A DNA stretch of 64,000 nucleotides from Lineus longissimus (GCF_910592395.1 NC_088308.1:5535001-5599000), one strand, 5' to 3'. Positions 12,619 through 27,558 are shown, counted from the stretch's first letter. The notes: generated by a model not told the origin, from the sequence alone. Program-made: numbers and translations.

Positions 12619-15135
12619 TGGGTGCTTTAGCAGTGAGGTTGTCTTGTACTGTTTCACGTACACGTACCGTCAAAAACCAGAACTTGATGGTTGAACTGGA
12701 GCTTTGTTAAGCGCCTACCTTACTTTTGCTCAAGAAAAAAATATCGATACTCATTTAAAAGCTCACACTACATAAAAATTAACTATTTTACTGGAAGTTA
12801 TATGGATTTCTTTAATAGGAACCTGGATACGCTCATAAGATTTTCCAACAGAAGGTAATTTGACTCGCGAATTGGAATCGACTCGTTACTAAGATATGTC
12901 TTGGCTCAGTATAAGATATGGGCGCTGTACATAAGATAAAGCAGAAGGTCCACTTTGGACCTGTCCTAAAGTGGATATGAGTTGAAGTGAGGATGTTTTT
13001 TTAAAAGCGTGTATTGGTCAATCAATTACTGGACTGTCTGTTTACAGCGTTTTCTTGTAGAAAAGTTTTCTCAGTTTACCTTCCCTGAAACAGGATTTTC
13101 CAGTAATTGAATTGATTACTTCCAACTGGTAATATATGCATCATCAACGAGTCCAAAACTATTGAATCCTGAACACATATTGTTGTTACATAATGGCTTA
13201 CAATGTTTCCATCCAAAATGTCTGCCATTTTAGATATCGGTAAGGTAAGGTGTTACAATTTTAGCCCCGGTTCATTTTAGCCTTTGTGTGCATTACTGTG
13301 GCCTGCCTGCTGTTTTCTACACTGCAGGTGCTATAATTGTACTGGTCCTTTAATTGTACAACTTTGCCTTATATTATGTTGTTTTACCCTTTTTTGGTCG
13401 AAACTGATTTGGTTGTAACACACACGTTCTTTATCATGAGGCATTTTCAAATTTCAGTGGGCCTGTAGCAACCTTCATTGTGGTCTCCCCAGCAGTTTAA
13501 ATTTTCTGCATCAAGTTGCAGTGCATCGGTGTCCTGCACCGTAGGGTTGAGGGGGGGGGTTGATAAATGCTGATTTTGTGCCGTACATGTCATATTGCTT
13601 ACCATTCATGCACACCATATTTATAAAGCACACTTTTCGATCTTTTTTGGTCCATTTAAAGGATCTTTGACAAAATACTAAATGTTCAAAGCGATGGGTT
13701 TTTAATAATGTCTGAATTGAAATGTCTGATGTTTGGGGATAATATCCGTTCACTGTTCGAGTTCACCTTGCACACTGTATCAATTTGACATGTACACGAT
13801 TAAATCAATATGTTTGGATGATGGCATTTTAAAGTGAATAAAAGTCACCTTCTAGATAATTTTCAGTCCAAAATAGGTTTCCAATGCCATAAATGTGGAT
13901 TACTGCATCCACTCAAAAATATTAACTTTTCATCAAGATCGAATTGGATTTTCTCCCAGACTCAATTTGTCGGAGTATTATTTGCAAGTGTTACAGTGGC
14001 CCACCATAATATCACAAGTATTAGAAAACAAATTTACTTGGTAAAACTCTATACGCTACTAGTTTGTATAATGTCTATGCATAGCATACCACTGTTAGTT
14101 ATTATCACCAGGCTAATTATATATATATTTTTCGTATTATTCTATAGAGACTAGCCGAAAATTGGATGGAATATTTTAACGAAAAATTAAAGAATTATAT
14201 GGAAAAAATCTTGATATGAATCAAGATAATCGGGAGTTATTGAGAAGTCTGATGGTGGACCTATATGAAATGATATCAATTTTTATACTACAGATTTTTG
14301 ACACTTTATCATTCATACTTATAATTGTTGAGCTGTTTCTTTTTGTTGAGTATGTTTTTTCGATAGAGTTATATATGCGTAAAGTGGAAAGAAAGTGTCA
14401 GTCTTGATTGACTATAACGGCTGGTTGGATGGTGGTTAGACTTTTAACAGTATTTTAGGAGAATGTTTATTAGAGTTATTTTTGTTAAGGGGATTTTTAC
14501 ATTTGCATGCCTTTATTGACTCAACAAGAAGATTATGAACAGATAAGTGAGTTCATTCTTAAATATGACTGTTGAAAAATACAAAATAAACCATTGATAT
14601 CAAGCACATGGTCATCCTGTGTGTTGACATGACTTCAAACACTTCTGACTTAAGTTCTGAAGGTAAGATCTATACGTTAGGTTGCAGATTTTGACATTCA
14701 TAACATTCTTGTTGGGTGAAAAAAAATCAAGGTGTTACTCCTCCTTTGAAAACCTTGGAAGACCAGCTGGTACCATCTATTTCACCCTAACTAGAGCTGT
14801 GCCAATTGCACACTGCTGTATACAGTTGGCTCCAGTTCAAGTGGGAATCTAAAGACTTGGACTACAGATGTGACAGGGAAGAGGGTGTTGGGTGTAATGT
14901 TTCTCTTGTGGCAGTGACTGTTTGAATTCTTTAACAAACTCACCAACTTTGAAAAACTGTGTCCTGCTGATGCAGTCGTTCCACCTTTGATGGAATCGGG
15001 GTCATTTCTGACACTTCTACACGTAGGTGTGTGGACCTCTCTTCTTGAAGAATGTGCTGTATTAAAAAACTTTCATTTTGAGGAGAGTGTTGCCTGCTTG
15101 ATTGGTGGGTTATTTATGTGAGAGGAATTATTCCA

Positions 15136-15330
15136 TTGTATTAAAATCTGCACATTCCTGGATGCAGAACTTATTACTGCATTCTCTTGGATGCAGGGGG
15201 GGTGGGGGGCTGGGGCTTTCTTGGGATATGTTAATGTTCTTGTATTAAAATCTGCATAGTCCTGGATGCAGAGCGTATTACTGCATCCTCCAGCATGCAG
15301 GGGGGGGGGGGGGGTTCTGCATCTTTCTAA
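15136..15330. repeat. 105-bp imperfect tandem duplication with G-tracts
   Basis: 'gtattaaaatctgca' recurs 105 bp apart (about 15137 and 15242), followed each time by 'cctggatgcag', 'tattactgcat' and a run of G (15196-15213; 15 or more G from about 15300). Confidence 0.75.
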
Positions 15331-18300
15331 GTGCATTGGGAAAGCTTTATACCTCATTTATTTCATTCTTCCATTTTGTTCTGAATGGTCAGTGATGTTG
15401 TCATGTTTTCTTTTTCACCCTTTAGTATTGTGTTGTTACATGTATCTGTGCAATGTAGCAGAGATTGTTCCTGAAGTGAGAAGATTAATCAGAATTTGGA
15501 CAAAGTTTAATAACTCCACGTTTTTCAGTCTCTGACATTAAAACAAACCCGAGCCCATCAAGAGGGACCTCGAAATCCAGTTGGCTTGAGGTTATATTTT
15601 ACCATATTCATTTTCATTTTCGAAATCAGCCAAACTTTTATGATGATAACTGAAATTAGAAGGGTTTTTTTAACACCTCACCTAAGACAAAGAGTCATTC
15701 AGGAGATGGACAGGATCAATTTCTGTCTAAAAATTCAATAGGTGAAATTTAAAAAAGACAACTCAGTTGACCTTGGGACTATTGTTATAGCCATTATGGA
15801 CCTCATTCTTCTACGTTTACAGATGTAGTCGTTTTATCAATGTTGTATTGTAATCACGTTCGTGTTGTGTAGATGTTTTTATTTCTTCATGTTTATAAAC
15901 ATGATGAATCGGTATAACCCTCCATCCATCCAGCCGCTCCGTCGGGGAAAACTAGGTCATTTACTTTAAAATATATTTTTCTAGCATGTTGATTACTGTA
16001 TTCTATAATGAAATGTAGCTTAGGGAAACCTCCAGATATTTAGGTTTTGATGTGTAACATGTGGTTCACTTTGGGACTTCTTATTCAGCGCATAAATGGT
16101 ATAAAAGATTTGGAAAAACTTTCAGTGGTAAAACTCAGTTGGCTGAGTATCGAAATAGTTTTGGTGAAAACTTTGGTGTAGCACAAACTACGGTGTTGAG
16201 AGCAGAACTTAGTACAAAAATGCACCAACTGCTCTGTTGAAACACCATTTTCTCCTTTTGTTCAAGCCTTTTCTCTAGTCACTTGAGGTCATTTAGAAAA
16301 GTTGAGAAAAGGTCCAGTTATGAACTGGACCTTGGCTTGGACACGACATGGACATAATGTTATTAAAGAAACTGAAATATTAACCATAACTCGTGAGAAA
16401 AACAGATGAATTCCTTTTAATCACAAACATCACTGTGCTGATTACATCTTCTATTTATTCCTGTAAACCACCCTAATGACATTTCATCAAACAAATCATC
16501 CTCTATGCAAACTATTTCGGAGTTCCAAGTGAATCATACTGTTGCATATTTTATTTCAGTGCAGATCTTTTGACCTCCAGATTCAGTTTTCTTGGATAGG
16601 CATGTTCTTCTGAAAAAAGATAACAATTAAAAGCTAGAATTTTTTTAATATTCCAAAAAATGAAGGGTGATTTTGATACCTATCCTCTACCTTTCGCTGC
16701 CTATGTATTCTATTTTTCAAAATGGGTGAGCAAAATTTTACTGAACCTGTGCTTATTACTAAAAATTAATTATTTTAGAATTCCCCTTCTGAGCAATTTT
16801 ATTTTATTACCATGCAGACTCTGTATGCCTGCTCGTTGGGGGAATTTTCAGATATGCCACTGGTATGCGCCCCCATTTTCAACATGAACCTGGAGTTTAA
16901 AAAGTTGTTTAACCTGCTAGAGGTTAGTAGTGTGGTGTGGGTTAGTCCTTCCTGCATATTGTATTTTGCATTCATGAATTATTCATTTCAGGCCATGTGT
17001 GTTTAGTTCTAAGGTTTCGTCCATGTAAGTCCAATCCTGGGGAAAAAGTTCAAATTAATGCACCAAAAGTGATTCCAAGGTGAGGTATAGGATGTTTATG
17101 AAATATTTGTATTTTTGGGAAAAACTTGTTGAAGCAAATTGAAGGGCATCAAAATAATGCCAGAATTGCTATTATTTAGGTTGGATGTACCATTACACGC
17201 ACTGAAGTCTCGTACTTGGCCTATACTTCTAGAGGAGAAAAACCCTGAAAGTAGTACTGAGGATTGATGATAATTTTGTAGGTGAAACATATGATTAGAT
17301 ACACTTGGCCTGACTGTTGGTGAGTTTATTTTAGCAATGAGTAGTATTTTGAGTACAGAGGCTTGAAGATCTCGGATGGCTTCCATTGTTTACAACCCTG
17401 CTGTGTCTGTAATACATAGTGCTTTATCCTCCTCATTATAATATCAGCGAAGGCCAACGGACATCTAGTATGGGTATTCCAGATTGATTAAAGGGAGGAA
17501 GGAGTAACTGGAGGTATTGCTGTGCCAACATTATTGTCTCGTTCAGAGTCGCTATAAATATGAATGCACAAATGAACTCAAACTATTCATGGTACATTTG
17601 CGCACTTTTCTGTTGCATCTCATAGCCACCCTCTGAACCCTGGACCTACTTTGGTGCCGTCCATCACAACCTCCTGCTACAACTCCTAGCCCTGTTTTAA
17701 TAGTCTGGGGCTGCTTTGAAATGGTCTCAGACGCTGTGTAATTTCACTCAAACATGGAAGGGTGACATGTCAGACAGCTCATCGTAAGCTTTCCGATGAA
17801 TTGTCAAGTCAGTTAATTTTGACAGTTCTTTGCTGCGATTTAGGCAAGAAAATCCACCATCAGTCCCATCGGTGTTGGCAATTTGGATGATTCCTCTGCT
17901 GATATTGTAATGAAGGTCTTGTTTCTGAGGAATGACATGTACACATTTAGATCCTTGGCATCTCGATGACTTTTTATCCAGTTTGCAGCAAGTGTTAAAC
18001 TCCACTAACCTAGTTTTAATTGTTTGCTATTGGGGCAATGTCCTTCTCAAAATCACCGAATTTCCATCTTTTGGCTTTTTGAGAGAGAACATGTCCCCCC
18101 CTCCCTCCCCGCTCCCCCTCCCTCTGTAGGAAAGATTGCTGAATGAAAACAAAATATCTCTCAGATTATAGACGCACCTGAATCTTGAGATGATATGAAA
18201 CAGAAGGTTCTTGATTTTGGAGATGTTCTTTTGACATCTGCAGAGCCAAGAGCAACTTGGGGAGAGAGGAAATGGTATTAACAAGGCGGGAATAAATTAA

Positions 18301-20289
18301 CAAAACCTCTGCTTCAATCATTTTCACTAAGGCGAATCTGATTATTCTGAGTAAGTTTATAACAAGACTAAACATTTTCACCAATTTTCAAACTGCAGTT
18401 TAAGTAATCTGAATGTGTACACATCTGATTTAGCATTATGTAATGCAGTATCATGGTAGTATGGTTTTGGTGTTAGAGGACTTTTATAACAACAAATATA
18501 ATATTGTATTCCAGTTTACATGTCAATAGTTATTAAGAAAATGTCGTATTGATGGGCTTGAGTACCCAGACTGTTTCCACCTCAGTTTTCCCCGTAGGTC
18601 ATCGAGATTTACAATTTTAAAGTTACTCACTCCTTGTTGCACTATGTATATTGCATTGTTTATTTATTTGTGTATTTAACTTCGTCCTTAAAATTATAAT
18701 ATATTCCTTTAATAATTCAAAAAAATAAAAACGACCACCAAAAATTGTAGTGGTTTCATTTTACGATGAAGCAATGTGAGTGTTTTGTCAGGAACATGTG
18801 TAGTTCTTGTCTTTAGAATAAAGTCTTCTATGGAAAATGAACCTCGTCTTCTGTGATTCATTTAAGAAAGAATAACTGCACTGGCAGGTCTCTGTACAAA
18901 AATCAGGATCAGGAGGGTGGTGCTCATCTCTCACCGTGTTGGCAAGACGATGGAGGTGCCAGGCTCAATTTGGCTGTCTCCCCTTCACAGCGCATTGCCT
19001 GGCCCGATTCAATCTGGTTGTGACTGTTCATCTCTCACATTATGTTGGCCAGACGGTCAAAGTACCTGGTGAAATTCAGTCTGGTTGTGGCTGTCTCATC
19101 TCTCTGACTGTGCTGACAATCTAGTGGAGAGGTGCCAGGTCAGATTCTGTCTAGTGAGGGCTGCTCCATCCACTTCAACATGCCGGCGGAACTGAGGATC
19201 TGCCAGGCCATATCCGTTCAGGTTATGACTCTCATCTATATCACTGTGTTTGTAAGCTGGTTCAGCTGCCACTCTGTCAGGTGTCAGGTGTCAGGTTGTG
19301 ACTATCTAACTGAATTCATCATGTTGGCAAGACGGTGGATGTACTTCTCCAGGTGTGACTGTCTACGTTTCAGCTCTCTCACCCTCTTCGAAAGACAGTG
19401 GAGGTGCCAAAGAGGCAAGATGTGATCTGGCTGATACTGTATTGCTCATCTCTCTGACAGTGCACTGATGGTGTAGCTGCCAGGCCCAAATCGACCTGGT
19501 TATGACTGTCTCATCTCTCTCGCCAGCTTGGCAAGACGGTGCAGCTGCCAGGCAGGATTCGACCAGTCTGCAACCATCTCATCTTTCTCACACTGTTGGC
19601 AAGACGGTTAGGAGCAGCCAGGCTCAATATGCTGTGACTGTCTCATCCCAATTCGTTCAGGCTAGGACTGTCTCATCTATCTCGCTTTGTTTGCAAGACA
19701 GTGGTGCTGCCAAGCTCGATGCATTCCGGTTGTGACTGTCTTATCTCGCTCACCATGTTGGCAGGACGGTATGTTGAGGTACCTTGCCCAATTCAGTCCA
19801 GGTGTGACTGACTCGCCTTCTCACTCACCGTCTTGACCAGGAAGCTCCTGTTGCAAACACAGTGAGATAGATGAGACAGTCATCACCTAAACAATAACAC
19901 AAACAAATACGGCCTAGGAGCTCCACCGACCTGGCAAGACGGTGAGAGAGGTGAGACAGTCAGCCAGACCGAATCGGGCCTGCTAGCTCCACCATCCTGC
20001 AATGCACTGTGCGTGCTGCCTGGCCCAATTCGTTCTTGTTTATACTGTCTCATCTCTCACAACGTGCTTGCAAAAGTGTGGTTGTACATAATAAGGTATG
20101 GTGTGACTGTCACATGTCTTCAATCGTGTAGGCAAGACGGATGAGCTGCAAGGCCCGATTCGATCTGGTTGTGACTATCTCGTCATGATCTACCGTCCAC
20201 GAACAGGGCACTGCCGACGCAGAAAACACCGCCACAGAATAGGCTTACGAGAATCTACTCAGTGCGGAATGCGGAACTAGAGACAAGAC

Positions 20290-21725
20290 TCAAGCTCATG
20301 TGCTTCAGACCTGTTCCCTAATGAAGAATAGAGAGGACTACTGGCCAAAGGGCATCACCCCGACCACAAAGCTCTGGGGCTCTGTGGTGTAACTCTCTAG
20401 GACAGCCGACTTCGTTACCGATAACGGACTGACTGTCTATGGTGTATCTTACCAACACGTAAGACAGGTAAGACAGTTGCAGACTGATCAAATTGGACCT
20501 GGAGCCTCTGTCGTCTTGCCAAAACGTTGAGAAAGAAGGTGAGACAGTCACAACAGGACCAAATTAGGAACTCCCAGTACCGTCATGGTGAGAGACATAC
20601 AGGAGACACAACCATAACAAACACGATCAGAGAGATAAGACAGTCATAAACACATCGATTTGGGCCTGGTCGCTAAACTGTCTAGCCTTGCATAGTGAGA
20701 GAGATGAGACAGTCACACCTTGACCATTTCAGGCCTGGTACCGTCTTGCCAACACGTTACCTAAGGTGAGACAGTGACAACCAGAACGAATTGACCAAGC
20801 ACCTCCACCGTCTTGCCAACACGTAAGACAGGTAAGACAGTTGCAGACCGATCAAATCGGACCTGGAGCCTCTGTCGTCTTGATAAAACATTAAGAAAGA
20901 TGGTGAGACAGTCACAACAGGACCAAATTGGACCAGGAACCTCCACGTACAATCAAGGGGAGAGAGAGAAAGGAGACACAACCACAACAAATACGATCAG
21001 AGAGATGAGACAGTCATAATCACATTCATTTGGGCCTGGTCGCTAAACCGTCTTGCCCACCATGGTGAGAAAGATGAGACAGTCACAGCTTGACCATTTC
21101 TGGCCTGGTGCCGTCTTGCCAAGACGTTATATGAGGTGAAACAGTTACAACCAAAACGAATTGACCAGGTACCTCCGCCGACTAGCCAACACGTAAGACA
21201 GGTAAGACAGATACAGACCAATCAAATCGGACCTGGAGCCTCTGTCGTCTTGCCAAAACGTTGAGAAAGAAGGTGAGACAGTCACAACAGGACCAAATTG
21301 GACCGGGGAACTCCCAGTACCGTCATGGTGAGAGACATACAGGAGACACAACCATAACAAACACGATCAGAGAGATGCGACAGTCATAATCGCATCCATT
21401 TGGGCCTGGTCGCTAAACCGTCTTGCCCAACATGGTAAGAGAGATGAGACAGTCACACCTTGACCATTTCAGGCCTGGTACTGTCTTGCCCACACGTTAC
21501 GTGTGGTGAGACAGTGACAACCAGAACGAATTGACCAAGCACCTCCACCGTCTTGCCAACACGTAAGAGACACAACCATAACAAACACGATCAGAGAGAT
21601 GAGACAGTCATAATCACATCCATTTTGGCCTGGTCGCTAAACCGTCTAGCCCAACATGGTGAGAAAGATGAGACTGTCACAGCTTGAACATTTCAGTCTC
21701 GGTACCGTCTTGCTAACACGTTACG
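20290..21725 (-). repeat. Inverted satellite block with about 365-bp higher-order repeat
   Basis: Here monomers read on the minus strand. A compound unit containing 'cgtaagacaggtaagacag' recurs at about 20457, 20820 and 21191, so a block of about 365 bp (roughly five monomers) has been duplicated as a whole. Copies include the same off-consensus segment 'gagacacaaccataacaaac'. Confidence 0.8.
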
Positions 21726-23399
21726 TGTCTCATCTTTCACACCATGACAGAACGTTAGGGCGCCAGGCCCGATTCGGTCTAGATGTGACTGTCTCTCCTT
21801 TTACCTGGCCCGATTCGTTCAGGCTATTACAGTCTCTGCCTCTTTTTCCCCATCTTGGCAGGGTGGTGGTGGTACCAAGTCTGATTCGGTTATTCTGCAA
21901 CCGTCTCATCTTTCTCACTGTGTTTGCATAACGGTGGAGCTACTGGGCTCAATTCGTTCTCATTGTGGCCGTCTCACCTCTCACACCATGTTCGCAAGAC
22001 GGTATGCAGAGGTCCCATGCCCAATTCGGTCTAGATGTGACTGTCTCATCTCTCTCGCCGTCTTGGCAAGAGGGTGCAGGTACCTGACCCGATTCGTTCA
22101 GGCTATGGCTGTCCCACCCACTTTCTCGCCATTTAGGCGGGACGATGGATGTGCCAAGCCTGATTCGGTCCAGTTGCGACATCCTAGCCTTTTCTTCCGC
22201 CGTCTTGGTACGCCTGTACAGCTCTCAGACCTGATTAGGTCCAGCTGTGCCAGTCTCACCTTCTCTCGCCGCGGAGCTGCCAGTCTGCAACTGTCTTGCC
22301 GGTTTGGCAAGAGGGTAGAGGTACCTGGCTCGATCCGTTCAGGCTATGGCTGTCCCATCCACACTTTCGCCATCTTGGTGAGACGATAGGTGCCCGGCCC
22401 GATTCGGTCCAGGCTGTCTCACCTTCTCTCTCGCAGTCCTTGCAAGACGGCGGGGCAGACAGGCCCGATTTGTTCTGACCAATGAGACCGTATTATCTTT
22501 CACATCATGTTGGCAAGACGGTGCCTTGATGTCCAATGCCCAATTCGGTCTCGATGTGACTGTCTCACCAGATGTAGGTACCTGGCCGTCTTGGGTGGAC
22601 GATGGAGGTTCCATGGCTGATTCGGTCCAGTTGTGCCTGTCTCACCTTTCCTTCGCCACTGCCAGTCCCGATTCGACCTGGTGGTGACTGCCACACTGTG
22701 TTTGTAGGTCGATATCAGGCGCAAATCATTCCGATTGTGACTGTCTCATCTCTCACACCATGTTGGCAAGACAGTGCGTGCGTGGAGGTCACAGCCCGAT
22801 TCGGTGTATGTGTGACTGTCCCACCTTCTCTCTCATCGTCTTTGCAAGACTGTGGAACTGCCAGGCCCGATTCGCTTCTGTTGTGAATGTCCCACCTTCT
22901 CTCTCGCCGTCTTGGCAGGACGGTGAAGGTACCTGGCCTGATTCGCTCAGGCTATCACTGTTGTACTATCTTTCTCGCCATCTTCGTAGGACGATGGAGG
23001 TGCCAGGCTGATTCGGTCCAGGTGTGACAGTCTCGCTTTCTCCCCCGCCCTCTTGGCAGTCTGCAACTGTCTCATCTATCTAACTGTGTTTGCAAGACAG
23101 CACATGGAGGTCATATGCCTCATTCGATCCAGGTGCGACTGTCTCTGCCCTTCTCTCAATGTGGAGCTGACGAGCCTGATTCGGTCTGGTTGGGAATGTA
23201 TAATCTCCCTCCCGGTGTTTGTAAGGCAGTGGAGGTTCCAGGCCTAATTTGGTCTGGATGTGACTGTCTCATCTCTCTCCCCCTATTGATAAGACAGTGG
23301 AGGTGCCAGGGTTGATTTGGTTCTGTTGTGCCTGTCTCGCCTTCTCTTTAGCCATCTGTGGAGCTGCCAGGCCTGATTCAGACTGGCTGTGACTGTCTC

Positions 23400-24512
23400 A
23401 TCTCTCTCATCGTGTTGGTAAGGCAGTGGAGGTTCAAGGCCCGATTCAGTCTGGATGTGACTGTCTCATCTCTCTCACCGTGTTGGCAAGGCAGTGGAGG
23501 TACCTGGCTCGAGATGGTCTAGTTGTGACTGTCTCATCTCTCTCACCCTGCTGGAAAGACAGTGGTGGTGCCAGGCCTAATTCAGTCTGGGTGTGACTGT
23601 CTCATCTCTCTCATCGTGTTGGCAAGGCAGTGGAGGTACCTGGCTCGAGATGGTCTAGTTGTGACTGTCTCATCTCTCTCACTCTGCTGGAAAGACAGTG
23701 GTGGTGCCAGGCCTAATTTGGTCTGAGTGTGACCGTCTCATCTCTCTCAACCTGTTGGTAAGACAGTGGAGGTGCCAGGGTTGATTTGGTTCTGTTGTGC
23801 CTGTCTCACCTTCTCTTTAGCCATCTGTGGAGCTGCCAGGCCCGATTAAGTCTAGTTGTGACTGTCTCATCTCTCTTACCCTGCTGGAAAGACAGTGGTG
23901 CTGCCAGGCCCGATTCAGTCTGGGTGTGACTGTCTCGTCTTTCTCACCGTGTTGGCAAGGCAGTGGAGGTACCTGGCTCGAGATGGTCTAGTTGTGACTG
24001 TCTCATCTCTCTCACCCTGCTGGAAAGACAGTGGTGGTGCCTGGCCTATTTTGGTCTGGGTGTGACTGTCTCATCTCTCTCACCCTGTTGGCAAGGCATT
24101 GGAGATACCTGGCTCGAGATGGTCTAGTTGTGACTGTCTTATCTCTCTCACCCTGCTGGAAAGACAGTGGTGGTGCCAGGCCTAATTCAGTCTGGGTGTG
24201 ACTGTCTCATCTCTCTCACTGTGTTGGCAATGCAGTGGAGGTACCTGGCTCGAGATGGTCTGGTTGTGACTGTCTCATCTCTTTTACCCTGCTCGAAAGA
24301 CAGTGGTGGTGCCAGGCCTAATTCAGTCTGGGCGTGACTGTCTCATCTCTCTCACTGTGTTGGCAAGGCAGTGGAGGTACCTGGCTCGAGATGGTCTAGT
24401 TGTGACTGTCTCATCTCTCTCACCCTGCTGGAAAGACAGTGGTGGTGCCAGGCCTAATTTGATCTGGGTGCGACTGTCTCATCTCTCTCACCCTGTTGGC
24501 AAGACAGAAATA
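23400..24512 (+). repeat. 136-bp dimeric higher-order satellite
   Basis: Two monomer types alternate. Type A has 'ctgctggaaagacagtgg' and 'ggcctaattcagtctggg'; type B has 'ttggcaaggcagtggaggta' and 'ctggctcgagatggtctagt'. Type B recurs at roughly 137-bp steps, with two interruptions. Copies here are much more alike than in the rest of the array, which suggests recent homogenisation. Confidence 0.85.
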
Positions 24513-27500
24513 ACGGACACAGAAACTGAAGTGACATAATTTTACTTTATTCAAGTTTTCCAATAAACATTACCAGTAGCAATATTAGCACGTCTATGGG
24601 ATCTTGTCTACGATGTACTGTCAGCATTGTTTGGGGTTCTGAAGCCAAACTACAGGTCACATTTCTCTTAAGTTAGGTTTTTATTGATCTGGGGCTCACA
24701 ACCAAACACATTTTTTTACTTTAGTAACCATGGCAATGAAATGTTGCACATTGGATAAAGACAGATATATTTATTTAGAAACGAAATATGGCCTTTCCAG
24801 GTGATCCCCAAAATCACCAAAGGGCTTTGCAGAAGAATATTGTTTTTCTGCACACTTACAGTCATGTTTGATTTTGAAGCTCAGATCAGAAAGGCAAGAG
24901 ATCTGACAAGTAGTTTGCGATCCGGAGCCCCAAGTGATGTGGACATAACATTTACGAATGGACTTTAATAGATCAAAGAAAAGGGATACCACAAACTCCT
25001 TTCTCGACTCAGATGGAGTAGGCGCATCATTACATTATGCAAGAGAATGAGATTGATTTAAGACATTAGATGGCTGGAAATATGATCCCATTATCCCCCC
25101 CCCCCCCCCCACAACCCCCACCTGAAGAAACAGTACATTAGGAAGCCTGAAGTCTGCTGAACAGAAGAAATTCACAAATGAACGATAAGCTCTGCAACAT
25201 TTCCCCTACTTCAAGTGTTTGTACGACAATCCTAATATCGTTTCTCTTTCTTTAGCATAAAATATCTTGCAAATGCCTAACATCAGTCTTATATCTTAAT
25301 TGTTAATATCTTAAAAATCTTGAATAGTAGATTTGTACAACAGAGATTTGATGAAAATTTGACAAAAGCAAAATATCAGTAATTGCAAGCATTTGAAACT
25401 GGGAAAAATCAAGCTACTTATATCAATATAATACAAAATCACAGGTGTAGACCCTGCATTAAATTCTGCTCCACATGATTTGAAACAGAGGAGCTGAACT
25501 AGATTGCATGCCTACCTCAATGGGCCAAAAGAACCCAACCGACATGATAATGTGTTGAGTTAATCCAGCCTGCTTGGGGAACTTTTCGGCTAAAATACAT
25601 GGTGTATTCAAATTTTTCATCTTAGTCTCAGTCTAACTGTCATATATATATTTGCTAAACCTCTCTGATATATCATTTATTTTCAACACACAGGGAGGTC
25701 TAGCAAATTATGTTTGAGTAAGACCAAGATAAAAAGGGAATGAAAATAAAAATAAAAAATAAAAATAAAACAATGAGACTAAAATAATGAAGCAACAAAA
25801 CTTATCCTAGGACAAACTAAACAAAAACCTATACAAGAAATACTGAGCATAATGAGTATCAAGAATAAGATACCATATCCCCTTTTTCTATCTAACAATT
25901 TAAAAACTTACTAATGGTTGAATAGCAGAATATCACAATTCAATTCAATCCTTTTTCACAATGAGTTGTTCACTGGTTTGTTATATTCATTGAAAGAGAA
26001 TAGCAAGTGACGTTTTCACAAACTTAATTGGAGTTAGAGGGACCACAAAGGGACCCTTTAAAATATGAACCAGGAACAAACTTGATAGATAGGTGGCATC
26101 AATATTTTTTTTATACCTTGAGAGATCATCCATATTATCAACATTTTCAATACACAAATCACATGCTTTTTGCCAGACCCCTCTAAAATTTGGCTTGACA
26201 ATGTTGAAATTTTAACTTTTAATTGAAAAGTTTAATGTGTGCATTTGTCATTAACCCCAGGTGTGCATTTCGCATTCATTTGAAAAAGTTGATGACTCAG
26301 ATAACCTCTTAAGAGGGAGTAAGTATAAATGTTTGCAAAACTCTTGCATGATAGAAAGCATACTAAAGCAAAGTAGTTTTTCACAAGTGAGTTCATAAAA
26401 TTTGTAAAAATAAAATATCTGAAGATATTTGAAATGAACAGAAATATACATAAGAATAAACTACTATAAGCTTGCAGCTTTGCCGGAATGTAAATATCAT
26501 AAGTGCAAAACACATTGGCCCAAATAAAATGCTTCTTTTTGCAGATATGCTCGTTTCTGGTTGTTGAATTAGTGCAATAACTGTGACATATAATGATATA
26601 TTTGAGGCAAAAACAACCAATCCCAGTTCAGTGCGCAGAAGTTTTGGATGGATTTTACCTCTGGAATATCTGCTTAAACCAACAAGCGAGGTCTTCATAT
26701 GAGACTGTTGATATAAAACACTGTAGATTTGATTCTATCACACAACAGGGTGAATGAAAGTTTATCACAAACATCAAAACGTTAAACAAGACATCTTTAG
26801 AATGGACGAATTGGTCAGCCAATCTGAGGACAGTGGGAGCCACTCTATTCTAAGGACGGTAATTGCCTGACAGATGATAAAAAGATAAAGCACAACTACG
26901 TCATTAACCCATGAGGACTGAGGTCATGGTTAACCCATCCACTCAGTCAGCAAATTTGAGGAATGTATGAATTAAAGCTTTTAGCATTTACAACGTATAT
27001 ATACACATTTCATTAAAACAACACACAATATGAAAAATAGAGCTACAAGCCAAATACACATACTGTGCTGGTTCAATTAGCTGAGTGGGATCTTTCTGTT
27101 AGCTCACAATAGACAGGGACAGAGGTCATTTCAGAGTAGTGGTATGAACCAGTCAATAGAATGATGCTTTTCTGGAGTGCCGTCTGTTGGATAGGAAGGT
27201 ATAGTCTGTTGTATCTGGTGTCTTGTGTCTATGCCGTGACAACTCAAAGATACCACACAGGTGGACCGTAGGCAACAGTGGACTCGCACTTTGATTGGTC
27301 AACACCTTTGGCCTTTATAATTGATTACCATTTATCATACTCAATATGACGATACGGTGAATAACAGAAGGAAAGCCTTGCTCGCATAATTGAACAGACA
27401 GAGTAAATGTATGTGCATACCATACAATAATAAATATAGCAACTCTGTGATATGACATACCATAGACGGATTTTCTATACAGTTGTGAATGTAAGATTTC

Positions 27501-27558
27501 GACATGCATGTACTTAGGAATACAATGGCTTATTTATGAGAAATCCTCATTAAATGAA

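Larger units (their letters stand above)
8425..18927. other. Gene-poor region 3' of ZSWIM8
   Basis: This is AT-rich sequence without a recognisable coding exon on either strand. Its first part must include the ZSWIM8 3' UTR, but I cannot place its end. It holds several local repeats listed separately (10430-10870, 12131-12456, 12550-12618, 15136-15330) and G homopolymers near 13550 and 15301. Short open frames here have no family-like composition. Confidence 0.6.
18928..24512. repeat. Satellite array of about 68-bp monomers with strand switches
   Basis: Dozens of diverged copies share the cores 'tgtgactgtctcatctctct', 'ttggcaagacggtggaggt' and 'gccaggcccgattcggtct'. Copies read forward at about 18928-19840, reversed around 19850-19970, forward at about 19985-20180, reversed at about 20290-21725, and forward again to about 24512. 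Each monomer carries ACTGTC and, about 26 bp later, GACAGT, a short inverted pair. Open frames crossing the array are repeats of the unit, not genes. Confidence 0.92.

Noticed and set aside
18936-24540. Many open frames of 60-150 codons on both strands
   Set aside because: They repeat with the satellite period and change identity with orientation, so they are by-products of the array.
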